Of a DNA stretch of 64,000 nucleotides, positions 19,782 through 30,896 are shown piece by piece. The notes beneath the pieces were generated by a model, which was not told the origin of the DNA, did no database searches, and was given only the letters and a program-made list of their open reading frames with translations. The DNA is taken from the NCBI GenBank assembly GCA_022539475.1, contig VCMS01000162.1, forward strand, positions 62,001 to 126,000. Direction: 5' to 3'. The first letter of the stretch is position 1. The number at the start of each line of letters is the position of its first letter. This DNA is from Gracilaria domingensis (lineage: Eukaryota > Rhodophyta > Florideophyceae > Gracilariales > Gracilariaceae). A program made the position numbers and the translations under genes.

Positions 19782-22700
19782 AGGATCGATGCTACATGAA
19801 TCCGGACAATCCGGACAATCATTTTCCGAAGAGTATTCTGAACAAGTTGGCATTCAAGTCCAAGGAGAAGCCGAAGACATCTTCAAAATCTTCCAGTAAA
19901 TCGTCCAAGATCGAAATAGCGGGCATGTCTATGGGAAAGCAACGGTTCTCCCACCCAAACACAGAGACATGGACACGTACGCCGATAGTGGAGCGACCTC
20001 ACACTACTTCCATTCGGCTTCCGCATTCGTTCCCAGTACACTGCATGACGTGGAGGAGCGTGTTATACAACTTGCAGATAAGACATGTGTGTCTGCAACT
20101 CAGCGTGGAGATGTGATTCTGCCTTTCGAGAATGTGAACCTACGACTTACAGATGCGTTACTGGTTCCTTCCAGGGAGTACAACTTGGTCTCTGTCGGAT
20201 GCTTGGCCGACAAACTTATTGAGTCACGTTTCCGTTCGGCAGATGTTCGTCTAATTCATGACAATGGTTTGCAGATTGGGTCAGGGAAGCGCGACAAACG
20301 TTCCGGACTGTACACCCTCCCGGAACCTGTAGTGCATCTCACTCACGAACACGGTCTTGTCTCCCGCCAAGTGGACTTAGATTGTGCATTGAAGGCGTCG
20401 ATGACCGCTTTGACACAGCTGTGGTACCGCCGACTTGCGCACATGAACTTCAGAGACTTGCAAGTTGTTCATAGACATGCAGACGGTGTACCAACTCTTA
20501 CCCAAATGGAGGAGGTATGTCGGCCATGCCGTCTTGGAAAAGCGCACAAACTACCGTTTCCTGGCTCATTCGTCCGCGAATCATCAGTTGGTGACAAAGT
20601 GCACACTGACATCATCGGTCCACTCACTCTGTCGTTCCCGGATAGGTTCAGGTATGCATCAGCATTTGTGGATGACCACTCACGATATGTCCTCATTGGA
20701 TTCATGAAACATCGTAGCGAACTCAATGATGTGTATGATGCTGTCGCGCAGAAGCTCAAGCAGCTTGGAGGAGTGGTGGTGAAGAAACTGCATTCGGATG
20801 AAGCTAAGGAGTACATTGTGTTGCAAGAGAATCCAGACAATGCATTTGAGGATACTTCTTTCTCACCTCCGTACACTCCGGAACACAACGCCATAGCCGA
20901 GCGCATCAATCGCACCATGGAGGAAGCTGCTCGAGCTATGCTCATCCAGGCTAATCTGCCGGAATGTTTGTGGGTGTTTGCGTTGAAACATGTACTGTTC
21001 GTGCGGAACCGTGTTCCACATTCAACTACTGGGAGCACTCCGTACTCGTTAATGACTGGCAACAGGCCGACGTTGAAGCACACTCGTGTTTTTGGATGAG
21101 CTGCTTTCGTACTCAAGATGATCGAAGGAACCAAGTTCGAGTCTCGTGCACTTGAGGGGGTGTACTTGCAGACTCTTGAGCATGGTGTGTTTGACATACT
21201 TGTTAGGGATGATGATGGTATACCGCGCATCATGCGCTCTCGTCACGCCACCTTTGATGAGGATTCGTTCCCTGGTGCCGAATACTTGGAGGAGTACATG
21301 GAGGATGAAAGTGCATCTGACACTGACTACAGTACTGACTCCGCGTCATGCTCTGACTCCTACGGCTCGTATTCAGCTGACCATGTTGACGAAGTAGATT
21401 TGGATGGCATTTGTGACAATCTGAACGTCCCTGATGACGAATCCGATCATATCGCCGAAGACGCAGCCCTCGCACCAAGTAATGAAAGCAATGATGGTGA
21501 ATTGGATCATGCTGAAAGTGCCAGCTCCAGTGATGAAAGTGAGCAGTATCCCGGGACTAACACTGATCACGAGCCCGCTGATGACACCAGCGACTCTACC
21601 GAACCACCGCGATACCCGCAACGCACACTTCGTGCACCGCGCAGGTGGTTCATGGCCGCTTCTGCAACCCCTTCTGCGGTTGAGGTTACGACAAGTGACG
21701 AACCCACGCTCAAGGAAGCAATGTCTGCGACGTCCATCGAGCAAAGCTTGTGGCGGGCAGCCATCGAAGATGAGCTTGCATCACTTGAGTCGAAGAATAC
21801 TTGGCGCGAGGACCAATCTCCTGCACAGCAACCACTACCCACGCACATTGTTCTCAAGGTAAAGCGCAATGCCGATGGTTCAGTCGAACGCTTCAAGGCT
21901 CGAGTGGTGGCCGGTGGTAGTCATCAGACCTTTGGTGAGAACTACATGGAGACATATGCACCAGTGGTTTCTTTCGGCATAGTACGTTTCTTCCTGTACT
22001 TGACCTTATGTTTGCAAATGTACATTGCTCAGGTGGATGTGAAGACTGCATTCCTCAACGGCGATCTCGACGAGGACGTGCGGGTGATGTCACCGCGTGG
22101 TGTTCCAGGACTTAGCTCACGATGCTACAAGCTTCAAAAGGCAATGTATGGACTGAAGCAAGCACATCTAGCCTGGCACACTAAGTTCACACGCGATCTT
22201 GCAGCCATTGGTTTTGAAGAGCTGCCAAGCGCACCTTGCGTGTTCCGACGCGCCAGTGAACACAAAGGCTACGCCTACATCCTGGTGTACGTTGACGATC
22301 TTCTAATCTTCACTCCGTCCACGGAAGAGCGATCTGGGATCTTGGAGGAGCTTAGGAGTCTGTACGAGATTCGCGTTGAGAATAAAGTAACGCTCTACCT
22401 TGGTGTTGAACTTACTTGGAGTGTAGACGACGATGGTCGACTAACTGGCGTTCATCTTGGTCAACCCTTATACATTGAAGGCATGCTTCGACGCTTTGGT
22501 CTCGACAACTCCAAGCCTGCTCGCAGTCCAATGGTAGAGTCATTCTTCTCCGGACTTGCAGAGGAGGAGGACAAATCCGCTCAGGATGTGCAGTTGTACC
22601 CGTAGATGATCTGGTCTCTGCTGTACTTGGCACTTCGCACTCGCGTGGATATTCTTGCACCGGTACTCATTCTTGCTCGTTACCAAAGCAATCCAACGGC

Positions 22701-24222
22701 ATACTGTCATAGAGCTGCGAAACGAGTGCTGCGCTACCTACAGGGTACTCGGCATCATGGATTGAACTACCGCGCTGGCTCCTTGGATATGGAGGCGTAT
22801 GTTGATTCAGACGTGGCTGGTGACAGGTCGGATCGCAAGTCCATGTCCGGGTATATGATCAAGTTCGGTTCGGCCGTGGTGTTCTTCGGTGCGAAGAAGC
22901 AAGCTTCAGTTGCTTTGTCTACTGCGGAGGCTGAATACTATGCCCAGACCATGGCAGTGCAGAAGATTGTGTGGATGAAACGCGTGCTCTCCGAACTTGA
23001 TATGGGCATCAGTGGTGTGATGGAGGTTATAGCTGGAAAGGGAAGGTTGAGAGAAAGGATGGGGGAATGAAAGGAAGTTCGCCAGCTCTGGCTCGGAATT
23101 TACTTGGAGGTGCTCGAGTCACCGCTTATATAGAACTACTTTGCGCAACCATCGCACAACTCCAACTCCAAGCAATATCTAAACCACTAGCTAGAGACAT
23201 TCAATACTACCAATCATCTTCTAACATGACATGGTAACACTCCCACACTATCATGGCAGCTTACAACAACAAAGCACAACAGTGCACAACAGTGCACAAC
23301 AACTTACGTGCCTACACATAACAATGACCATGCACAGATTCACATAGTGCCAACACACTGTAATCCCTACACGAGACCATAACAGTTACGTACAGGCTCA
23401 CCAACAACAACTCACCACAAACTCACTTCAAGTCCTACGTCACCAACAACACCACACTGTAATCCTCTTGACACCGCATCAACTCTTCACCATAGTGCCC
23501 AAGATACACCAAGCTGTCCTACATGTCCACGTACATACGTGTGTACCCTGTGCATCATGTACAGTATGCCCAGTGTACTAGATACACACGTGTACCCCGG
23601 ACACAACCCATTAGCGCCACAACACTTGTACGAACTACAATGCATATGACCATTTGCAATAGCCAATCAGAAGCCCGTTTCACGTTGAGTTTGCGCAGAG
23701 GCGCATATGCGCTTTTCCAACGGCACCCTCCAAAACAGCCCATGCTCCCCAGCACTTTTGGTTTTCAGTGACAGCACAGGGTCAACATCCAACACAGCAT
23801 TCCAATGTAGCCGTAAACGTTCAACCCATACTGAGTATACCACACAGCAACATAGTATACCAAACAGAACAACATCAATCTCGCTTTCACATACCAAGGT
23901 ACCATTCTAGACTCCACACATCTCAGCTGCTTGATGTCAGTGACTGCATGACTTCCAACATGGTGCAGTTCCTCTCCACTCGGACAACCAGGTTGCGATC
24001 GACTGGAGCGCAAGTGAACGGTGCCCGTCGGGTAGGGCTAAGCACATTGACGTGAAGCTGCATTTCATTAGAGATTTGGTAAAGGATTCTGTGATTGATG
24101 TGAAGTATGTGCCGAGTGAGTTGAACGACGCAGACATTCTCACCAAGCCCCTTGGTCCGTTAGGTGCCCAGGCAATCATGGAAAGGATTGGACTTGGCCA
24201 GGGACTCGAGGAGGAGTGTTGA
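19782..24222 (+). pseudogene. Copia A gag-pol polyprotein, disrupted
   Basis: In order: a gag tail (CYMNPDNPDNHFPKSILN); an aspartic protease site YADSGATSH at about 19,980; pre-integrase and integrase with Asp (VHTDIIGPL), Asp (LHSDEAKEY) and Glu (NAIAERINRT); an acidic Ser/Asp-rich spacer (21,290-21,600); reverse transcriptase with intact YVDD at about 22,290; and RNase H (YVDSDVAGD, STAEAEYYA). Two in-frame stops break it: TGA at 21097-21099 (Cys expected) and TAG at 22603-22605 (Gln expected). A solo LTR of the same family is inserted in RNase H at 23018-23960. Beyond it the frame resumes (AKHIDVKLHFIRDLVKDSV, ILTKPLG) to a stop at 24220-24222. It was recently active but is now dead. Confidence 0.93.
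23018..23960 (+). mobile_element. solo LTR of the Copia A family inside Copia A RNase H
   Basis: This is a 943-bp LTR beginning TGATGGAGGTTATAGC and ending TTCCAACA. It is flanked by a 5-bp target duplication, TGGTG (23013-23017 and 23961-23965). A TATA-like element (TTATATAG) lies near 23,127. Removing the insert and one TGGTG restores a continuous RNase H reading frame, which confirms both ends. Confidence 0.92.
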
Positions 24223-24626
24223 TGTTGGGTCATGGTCGAGTGCCTGTCAGTCCCTCAAGGGTGCTCCAAGTACTTGGAACACAAAGTTGCAGGGGAGCAT
24301 GGGCACTTTTGGGCACCCTCGCGCGAAAAGCGCATATGCGCCTCTCCACAAACCCAACGTGATACTGCAATATTATTGGCTACTGCAAATGCGTATATGC
24401 AACGTAGTGTGGACAAGTGGACCTGGCTGTATGGGGCAGGAGTGGCGAAGCACGGGGAACGCAAGACCGAAAGGGGAATATCAACACCAACCAACAACAC
24501 GGTCAACACACCCGACGCAACGACGAAGAGAAAAAGAAGGGAAAACAGGAAGCGGGTGAACGGCGGTGAGGGAGAGCGGCAAGACGAACGATAACGGCAG
24601 AGGTCAGCGGGGCTGGGCCCATAACC
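24223..24626 (+). mobile_element. Copia A 3' untranslated region
   Basis: It lies between the pol stop and the 3' LTR. About 140 bp (24,280-24,420) form an imperfect inverted repeat with the distal part of the family LTR (for example 23,625-23,765), around the shared core AAAAGCGCATATGCGCCTCT. About 170 bp after 24,453 are absent from the C copy and look like an A-specific insertion. Confidence 0.75.
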
Positions 24627-25393
24627 TGATGGAGGTTAGAGCTGGAAAGGGAAGGTTCAGAGAAAGAATGAGGGGAATGAAAGGAAGTTCGCCAGCTCTG
24701 GCTAGGAATTTAATTGGAGGTGCTCGAGTCACCGCTTATATAGAACTACTTTGCGCAACCAACGCAAACCTCCAACTCCAAGCAATACCTAAACCACTAG
24801 CTAGAGACATTCAATACTACCAATCATCTCCTAACATAACATGGTAACACTCCCACACTATCATGGCAGCTTACAACAACAAAGCACAACAGTGCACAAC
24901 AAGTTACGTTCCTAAACATAACCATGAACATGCACAGATTCACATAGTGCCAACACACTGTAATCCCTACAGGACACCATAACAGTTACGTACAAGCTCA
25001 CCAACAACACTTCACCACAAACTCACTCCAAGTCCTACATCACCAACAACACCACACTGTAATCCTCTTGACACCGCATCAACTCTTCACCATAGTGCCC
25101 AAGATACACCAAGCTGTCCTACATGTCCACGTACATACGTGTGTACCCTGTGCATCATGTACAGTATGCCCAGTGTACTAGATACACACGTGTACTCAGG
25201 AAAAGACCCATCAGCGCCACAACACTTGTACGAACCACAATGCATATGACCATTTGCAGTAGCCAATCAGAAGCCCGTTTCACGTTGAGTTTTCGCAGAG
25301 GCGCATATGCGCTTTTCCAACGACACCCTCCAAAACAGACCATGCTCTCTAGCACTTTTGGTTTTCAGTGACAGCACAGGTCAACATCCAACA
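24627..25393 (+). mobile_element. LTR shared by Copia A (3') and Copia B (5')
   Basis: It starts TGATGGAGGTTAGAGC and ends CATCCAACA (767 bp). It lacks an internal stretch of about 175 bp that the 943-bp solo LTR has near its 3' end. A ends into it, and the interior of B starts immediately after it. This arrangement typically arises by recombination between LTRs. Confidence 0.85.
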
Positions 25394-26561
25394 GGTCATG
25401 TCACCGCGTGGTGTTCCTGGTCTCGGCTCACGGTGCTACAAGCCTCAAAGGGCAATGTATGGATTGAAGCAAGCCCATCTAGCATGGCATACCAAGTTCA
25501 CACGAGATCTACACTCCATTGGCTTCCAGGAACTACCGAGTGTCCCATGCGTGTTTCGGAGGGCCAGCGAGCATAATGGATACTGCTACAACCTTGTGTA
25601 CGTCGATGGCTTGCTCATCTTCACGCCCTCTGCCAAGGAACGACATGGGATCTTGGAGGAGCTCAGGCGGTTGTACGAGATTCACGTTGAGGACGAAGTG
25701 ATACTACGCCTCGGTGTAGAGCTGACATGGAGCAATGATGACTATGTTCGTGTCACTGGAGTGCACCTTGGTCAGACGCTGTACATCGAAGGAATTCTGC
25801 GACGCTTCGGTCTGGACAACTCTAAGCCAGCTCGTAGTCCAATGGCGGAGTCCTTCTTCTCTGGTCTCGCTGCCGAAGAAGACAAGACGCCCCAGGATGT
25901 GCAACTGTACCAGCAGATGATCCGGTCTCTGCTGTACTTGGCACTGCGCACGAGCGTGGACATTCTTGCTCCGGTGCTCATCCTCGCTCGTTTCCAGAGC
26001 AACCCCACGGCATACTGCCACAGGGCGGCGAAGCGATTGTTCCGTTATCTGCAAGGAACACGCACACACGGCTTGAACTACAAGGCTGGATCGCTGGACA
26101 TGCAAGCGTATGTGGACTCGGACTACGCGGGTGACACCTGCGATCGCAAGTCCATATCTGGGTACATGATCAAGTTCGGATCTGCAGTGGTATTCTTTGG
26201 TGCCAAGAAGCAGTCGTCTGTTGCTTTGTCTACTGCTGAGGCCGAGTACTACGCGTTAACCATGGCTGCTCAGGAGGTTGTGTGGATGAGGCGTGTACTC
26301 TCTGAGATTGGTCTGGATAGTTCCGGGGCTGTTCCTATGCATTCTGACAATCAGATAGCCATAGGGTGGAGTGCAGGTGAGCGTTGTCCATCTGGTCGTG
26401 CCAAGCATATTGATGTCAAGTTGCACTTCATTAGGGAACTGGTCAAGGAGTCTGTGATTGTCGTGCTGTATGTCCCAAGTGAGCTGAACGACTCGGACAT
26501 CTTCACAAAGCCTCTAGGTGCTCTGGACGCCCAGGCCATTATGAAAAGGATTGGTCTTTGA
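25394..26561 (+). CDS. Copia B: RT-RNase H fragment, YVDG active site
   Basis: It is open from the LTR junction for about 390 codons with no internal stop: SPRGVPGLGSRCYKPQRAMY, YGLKQAHLAWHTKFT, RT core LVYVDGLLIF (about 25,600), QLYQQMIRSLLYLALRT, and RNase H (YVDSDYAGD, STAEAEYYALTM, MHSDNQIAIGWS, AKHIDVKLHFIREL, DIFTKPLG). The invariant second Asp of YVDD is Gly (GGC), as it is also in Copia C, whereas A keeps YVDD. Gag, protease, integrase and the N-terminal RT are absent. The RT should be catalytically inactive. The long open frame suggests recent loss or mobilisation in trans. Confidence 0.9.
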
Positions 26562-26858
26562 CAGGAACTCGAGGATAAGTGTTGATGTTTGGATGGTCTC
26601 GAGTGCCTGGCAGTCCTTAAATGTGTGTCCAAGTACCTGGAACACAAAGTTGCAGGGGAGCATGTGCACTTTTGGGCACCCTCGTGCGAAAAGCGCATAT
26701 GCGCCTCTCCGCAAACCCAACGTGATACTGCAATATGATTGGCTACTGCAAATGCGTGTATGCAACGTAGTTTGGACAAGCGGACTTGGCCGCATGGGGC
26801 AGGAGTGGCGGATGGCACAAGTGGTGCGCTGTGATTGGCTGGAGTCTGCTAGTGTTGG
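26562..26858 (+). mobile_element. Copia B 3' untranslated remnant
   Basis: It matches the 3' untranslated regions of A and C, including the AAAAGCGCATATGCGC core at about 26,690. Similarity stops near GTGATTGGCTGG, close to where the LTR should begin. The 3' LTR of B is missing. Confidence 0.75.
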
Positions 26859-27178
26859 CCACTTATGCAGTAGCTGAGAATGTGCAAATACAGGCTATAC
26901 TGGGCGGTTTTTGCAAGATGTGCGATTCTAGGCTATTGCGAAGGGTTTTGGAGCGAATGTGTGATTCTGAGCTGCGCGAGGGGGTTTGATGCGCCGGATT
27001 GAAAATGTTGATTTTTTGGGGCTAGTAATGGATTATGCAGTCGGCATTGGATTTGGGGCAGTTTGATTTAGTTGTTTTGAATTCGTATTGTGATTTGCGC
27101 GCGCTTTCGCTGTCAAGGTGTACACTTTGACAGCGTGTGCTGTTATGTCGCATGCAGCGGCGGCGGCGGTGCGCGGTT
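26859..27178. other. unassigned segment between Copia B and C, with a 28-bp palindrome
   Basis: No gene is seen. CGCTGTCAAGGTGTACACTT continues to TGACAGCG at 27108-27135 and is self-complementary except for one pair. The segment separates two Copia copies in opposite orientation. Confidence 0.5.
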
Positions 27179-27976
27179 TGTTGGATGTTGACGCTCTGCT
27201 GTCAGTGAGAACCAAAAGTGCTGGGGAGCATGGGCTGTATTGGAGGGCGCCGTTGGAAAAGCGCATATGCGCCTCTGCGAAAACTCAACGTGAAACGGGC
27301 TTCTGATTGGCTATTGCAAATGGTCATATGCATTGTGGTTCGTACAAGTGTTGTGGCACTAATGGGTTGTTTCTGGGGTACACGTGTGTAGCTAGTACAC
27401 TGGGCATGCTGTATATGATGCACAGGGTACACACGTATGTACGTGGACATGTAGGACAGCTTGGTGTATCTTGGGCACTATGGTGAAGAGTTGATGCGGT
27501 GTCAAGAGGATTTCAGTGTGGTGTTGTTGGTGACGTAGGACTTGGAGTGAGTTTGTGGTGAGATGTTGTTGGTGAGCTTGTACGTAACTGTTATGGTGTG
27601 GCGTAGGGATTACAGTGTGTTGGCACTATGTGAATCTGTGCATGGTCATGGTTATGTGTAGGCACGTAACTTGTTGTGCACTGTTGTGCACAGTTGTGCA
27701 CTGTTTTGCAGTGTTGTGCTTTGTTGTTGTAAGCTGCCATGATAGTGTGGGAGTGTTACCATGTTATGTTAGGAGATGATTGGTAGTATTGAATGTCTCT
27801 AGCTAGTGGTTTAGGTATTGCTTGGAGTTGGAGGTTTGCGATGGTTGCGCAAAGTAGTTCTATATAAGCGGTGACTCGAGCACCTCCAAGTAAATTCCGA
27901 GCCAGAGCTGGCGAACTTTCCTTCATTCCCCCCATCCTTTCTCTCAACCTTCCCTTTCCAGCTATAACCTCCATCA
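27179..27976 (-). mobile_element. Copia C 3' LTR
   Basis: Reading the minus strand, it starts TGATGGAGGTTATAGC at 27976 and ends CATCCAACA at 27179 (798 bp). It is colinear with the LTR at 24627-25393. Confidence 0.88.
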
Positions 27977-28237
27977 CCAGCCTCGAGCCAATCACAGCGC
28001 CCTTGTATCATCCGCCACTCCTGGCCCATACAGCCAGATGCACTTGTCCAAACTACGTTGCATATACGCATTTGCAGTAGCCAATCATATTCCAGTCTCA
28101 CGTTGGGTCTGCGAAGAGGCGAACAGGTGCTTTTCGCGCGAGAGTACCCAAAAGTTCCCATGCCACCCTGCAACTTTGTGTTCCAGGTACTTGGGGACCC
28201 TTTGAAGGACTGCCAGGCACTCGATCCTATCCAAACA
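27977..28237 (-). mobile_element. Copia C 3' untranslated region
   Basis: It lies between the pol stop and the LTR and is homologous to 24223-24626 and 26562-26858 without the extra insertion of A. It again contains an inverted-repeat partner of the distal LTR. Confidence 0.8.
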
Positions 28238-29457
28238 TCAACACTCCACCTCGAGTTCCTGACCAAGACCAATTCTTTCCATAATGGCCTGGGCGTCCAG
28301 AGGACCTAGAGGTTTTGTGAAGATGTCCGAGTCGTTCAATTTACTCGGGACATACAGCACCACAATAGCAGATTCCTTGACCAGTTCCCTAATGAAGTGG
28401 AGCTTGACGTCAATATGCTTGGCACGACTAGATGGGCAACGCTCACCTGCACTCCACCCTATGGCAATCTGATTGTCAGAGTGCATAGGAACAGCCCTAG
28501 AACTATCCAGACTAATCTCAGAGAGTACACGCCTCATCCAGACAACCTCCTGAGCAGCCATGGTTAACGCGTAGTACTCGGCCTCAGCAGTAGACAGAGC
28601 AACCGAAGCCTGCCTCTTGGCACCAAAGAATATTACTGCAGATCCGGACTTGATCATGTACCCAGATATGGACTTCATATCGCAGGTGTCACCCGCGCAG
28701 TCCGAGTCCACATACGCTTGCATGTCCAGGGATCCAGCTTTGTAGTTCAAGCCATGTGTGCGTGTTCCTTGCAGATAGCGCAACACCCGCTTTGCCGCCC
28801 TTTGACAGTATGCCGTGGGGTTGCTCTGGAAACGAGCGAGGATGAGCACCGGAGCAAGAACGTCCACGCCCATGCGCAGTGCCAAGTACAACAGAGACCG
28901 GATCATCTGCTGGTACAGCTGCACATCCTGGGGCGTCTTGTCTTCTTCGGCAGCGAGACCCGAGAAGAAGGACTCCACCATTGGACTACGAGCTGGCTTA
29001 GAGTTGTCCAGACCAAAGCGTCGCAGAATTCCTTCGATGTACAGCGTCTGACCAAGGTGCACTCCAGTGACACGACCATAGTCATCATTGCTCCATGTCA
29101 GCTCTACACCGAGGCATAGTATCACTTCGTCCTCAACGTGAATCTCGTACAACCGCCTGAGCTCCTCCAAGATCCCATATCGTTCCTTGGCAGAGCGCGT
29201 GAAGATGAGCAATCCATCGACGTACACAAGGATATAGCAGTATCCATTATGCTCACTAGCCCTCCGAAAAACGCATGGGGCACTCCGTAGTTTCTGGAAA
29301 TCAATGGAGTGTAGATCTCGTGTGAACTTGGTATGCCATGCTAGATGGGCTTGCTTCAATCCATACATTGCCTTTTGAAGCTTGTAGCACCGTGAACCAA
29401 GACCACGAACACCACGCGGTGCCATGACCCACACGTCTTCCTCGAGGTCGCCATTGT
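28238..29457 (-). CDS. Copia C: RT-RNase H fragment, YVDG active site
   Basis: It is open for 398 codons from the internal Met at 29434, with homology back to NGDLEEDVWVMAPRG at 29457. It has the RT core ILVYVDGLLIF (about 29,215-29,240), LYLALRMGVDVLAPVLILAR, RNase H text (YVDSDCAGD, STAEAEYYALTM, SDNQIAIGWS, DIFTKPLGPL) and a stop overlapping the 3' region. The catalytic pair is DG (codon GGA), the same change as Copia B. The interior is truncated within two dozen codons of where B is truncated. It abuts a Gypsy integrase remnant. Confidence 0.9.
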
Positions 29458-29460
29458 TTT

Positions 29461-30743
29461 GGAAGTGAAAGATGTGGAAATATTCGTCAACTCGTGCCTA
29501 CATGGACTTTTCACACAGACAAGTTAAACCGTACCGCGTCCGCTTGGACATGCTCTACATTTTGACAAGCAAAACGAATTGATCCATTTTGACTTCTGCT
29601 TTATGACAAAAAGTGAAGACGGGTTTTTGTATATGCTCGTAGTGAAAGATGACCACAGTGGCTACTTATGGCTGACACCTGCTATCGAGACGACTGCAGA
29701 ATCAGCAGCAGAATCTCTACTGCGCTGGTCAGGCACATTTGGAGTTGTGGGGCAGTGGATGTCCAATCGGGGCTCGCATTTTAGGAACGAGCTATTCCGA
29801 GTTCTGCGCGATCGTATGAAATCTTCCAATCAATTTACGCTCGCTTACTGCCCAAGGTCAAATGGTACGGTGAAAGTGGTTTAGAGAGAGATATTGCGTG
29901 CTACAAGGCCTCTTTTGTCAGAATTGCCACTACTGCAGAGATGCTAGCCATTCGTACTTCCAATCATCAAGTCTACGGTCAAATACTCGGTACTTGATCG
30001 TCTAGGAAGCAAATGTCCGCTGACTGCAGTGACGGGTCTCCCACAGAATTCCCCGCTTTCTGCCATCAAGTAGCGACAGAATGAAACAGTAAGCGTACGA
30101 AGCATCGAAAATACGTCTGAAGCAGGCGCTGAGAGTAAAAGGATCGCAGCGTGCTTTGGATGGAATAGACAAGGATGTTTCTGTCTGATCGACTTGTAAG
30201 AGAGAAAGAGTCATCCGTGCACACAATCGAAAGACTCATGTCCACTCGATCATTTTTGCAGAAGGTGACTACGTATTTCAAGGTGTTCTCGAACGGTAAA
30301 GTGGAAAGAAGCCGTCTTTAAGGTGGCGAGGACCGTACTGAAGGCTGGAGTGTAACTCGAAGTATTTGTTTCTCGTCGAAGATTTACTTACTGGTAAGAA
30401 GGAAACAGCTCATTGGAGAAGATTTAAGCTCTTCTGAAATAGGTCTTTTAAGGTGTCTGAGCAAGTCCGAAATCATTTACCATACCAAGCTGGAGAGTTG
30501 CTGACAATTGAACTATTAATGGATATCCGCCGATCCAATGGCCATGTAGAGCTCCACTTCAAGTGGAAAGGCTTTTCAGAAGACGAGTACGATTGGGTCC
30601 AGCTGGAATCTTTTAAGAAGGACGTATCCACACTTGTACAGAAGTTTGTTGATGAACTGGTTAAAGAAGAAAGTAGTCGACAAGTGTTACGCGCCGATGG
30701 CTTCTTCCGAGGCGAGCGTAGAGAACGCGCGCCACGTTTATGA
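29461..30743 (+). pseudogene. Gypsy chromovirus remnant: integrase core and chromodomain
   Basis: A zinc-binding tail (VNSCLHGLFTQTS, TVPRPLGHALHFDK) leads into the integrase core: ELIHFDFCFMT (first Asp), KDDHSGYLWLTP, WMSNRGSHFRNELF and LAYCPRSNGTVKVV. Where the family has SDRG and NGTVEVV, this copy has SNRG and NGTVKVV, so two of the three catalytic acids are lost. A TAG follows. After more stops comes a GDYVFQGVLE, GKKPSLRWRGPY-like segment (30,262-30,330). The last open frame (30453-30743) is a chromodomain, with HVELHFKWKGFSEDEYDWVQ and DVSTLVQKFV. Chromodomains target such integrases to histone marks. Confidence 0.85.
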
Positions 30744-30896
30744 CGGCGTTGCGGGGGCGCACAGTGCCGCCGTCCGTTGCGGCGCCTAGCACCAAATAAA
30801 ATGCCCGACCGTTCCGGCGAGTGCCCTACTCGCCGGCGGTTAACTCGTGCACCTTATCGATCGGCTCGGATCGCCCTGCACCGCCGCTTCCATCAT
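30687..30896 (+). repeat. likely start of the Gypsy 3' LTR
   Basis: It begins TGTTACGCGCCGATGG right after the chromodomain region and matches 36988-37204 over about 210 bp, including GACGGCGTTGCGG and GTGCACCTTATCGAT. TGTTAC is a common Gypsy LTR start. The LTR end could not be placed. Confidence 0.55.

Noticed and set aside
24223-24626. Placing the Copia LTR start right after the pol stop (TGTTGATGTT)
   Set aside because: The solo LTR with its 5-bp duplication shows the LTR begins at TGATGGAGG. The preceding stretch is 3' untranslated DNA despite its resemblance to the inverted LTR end.
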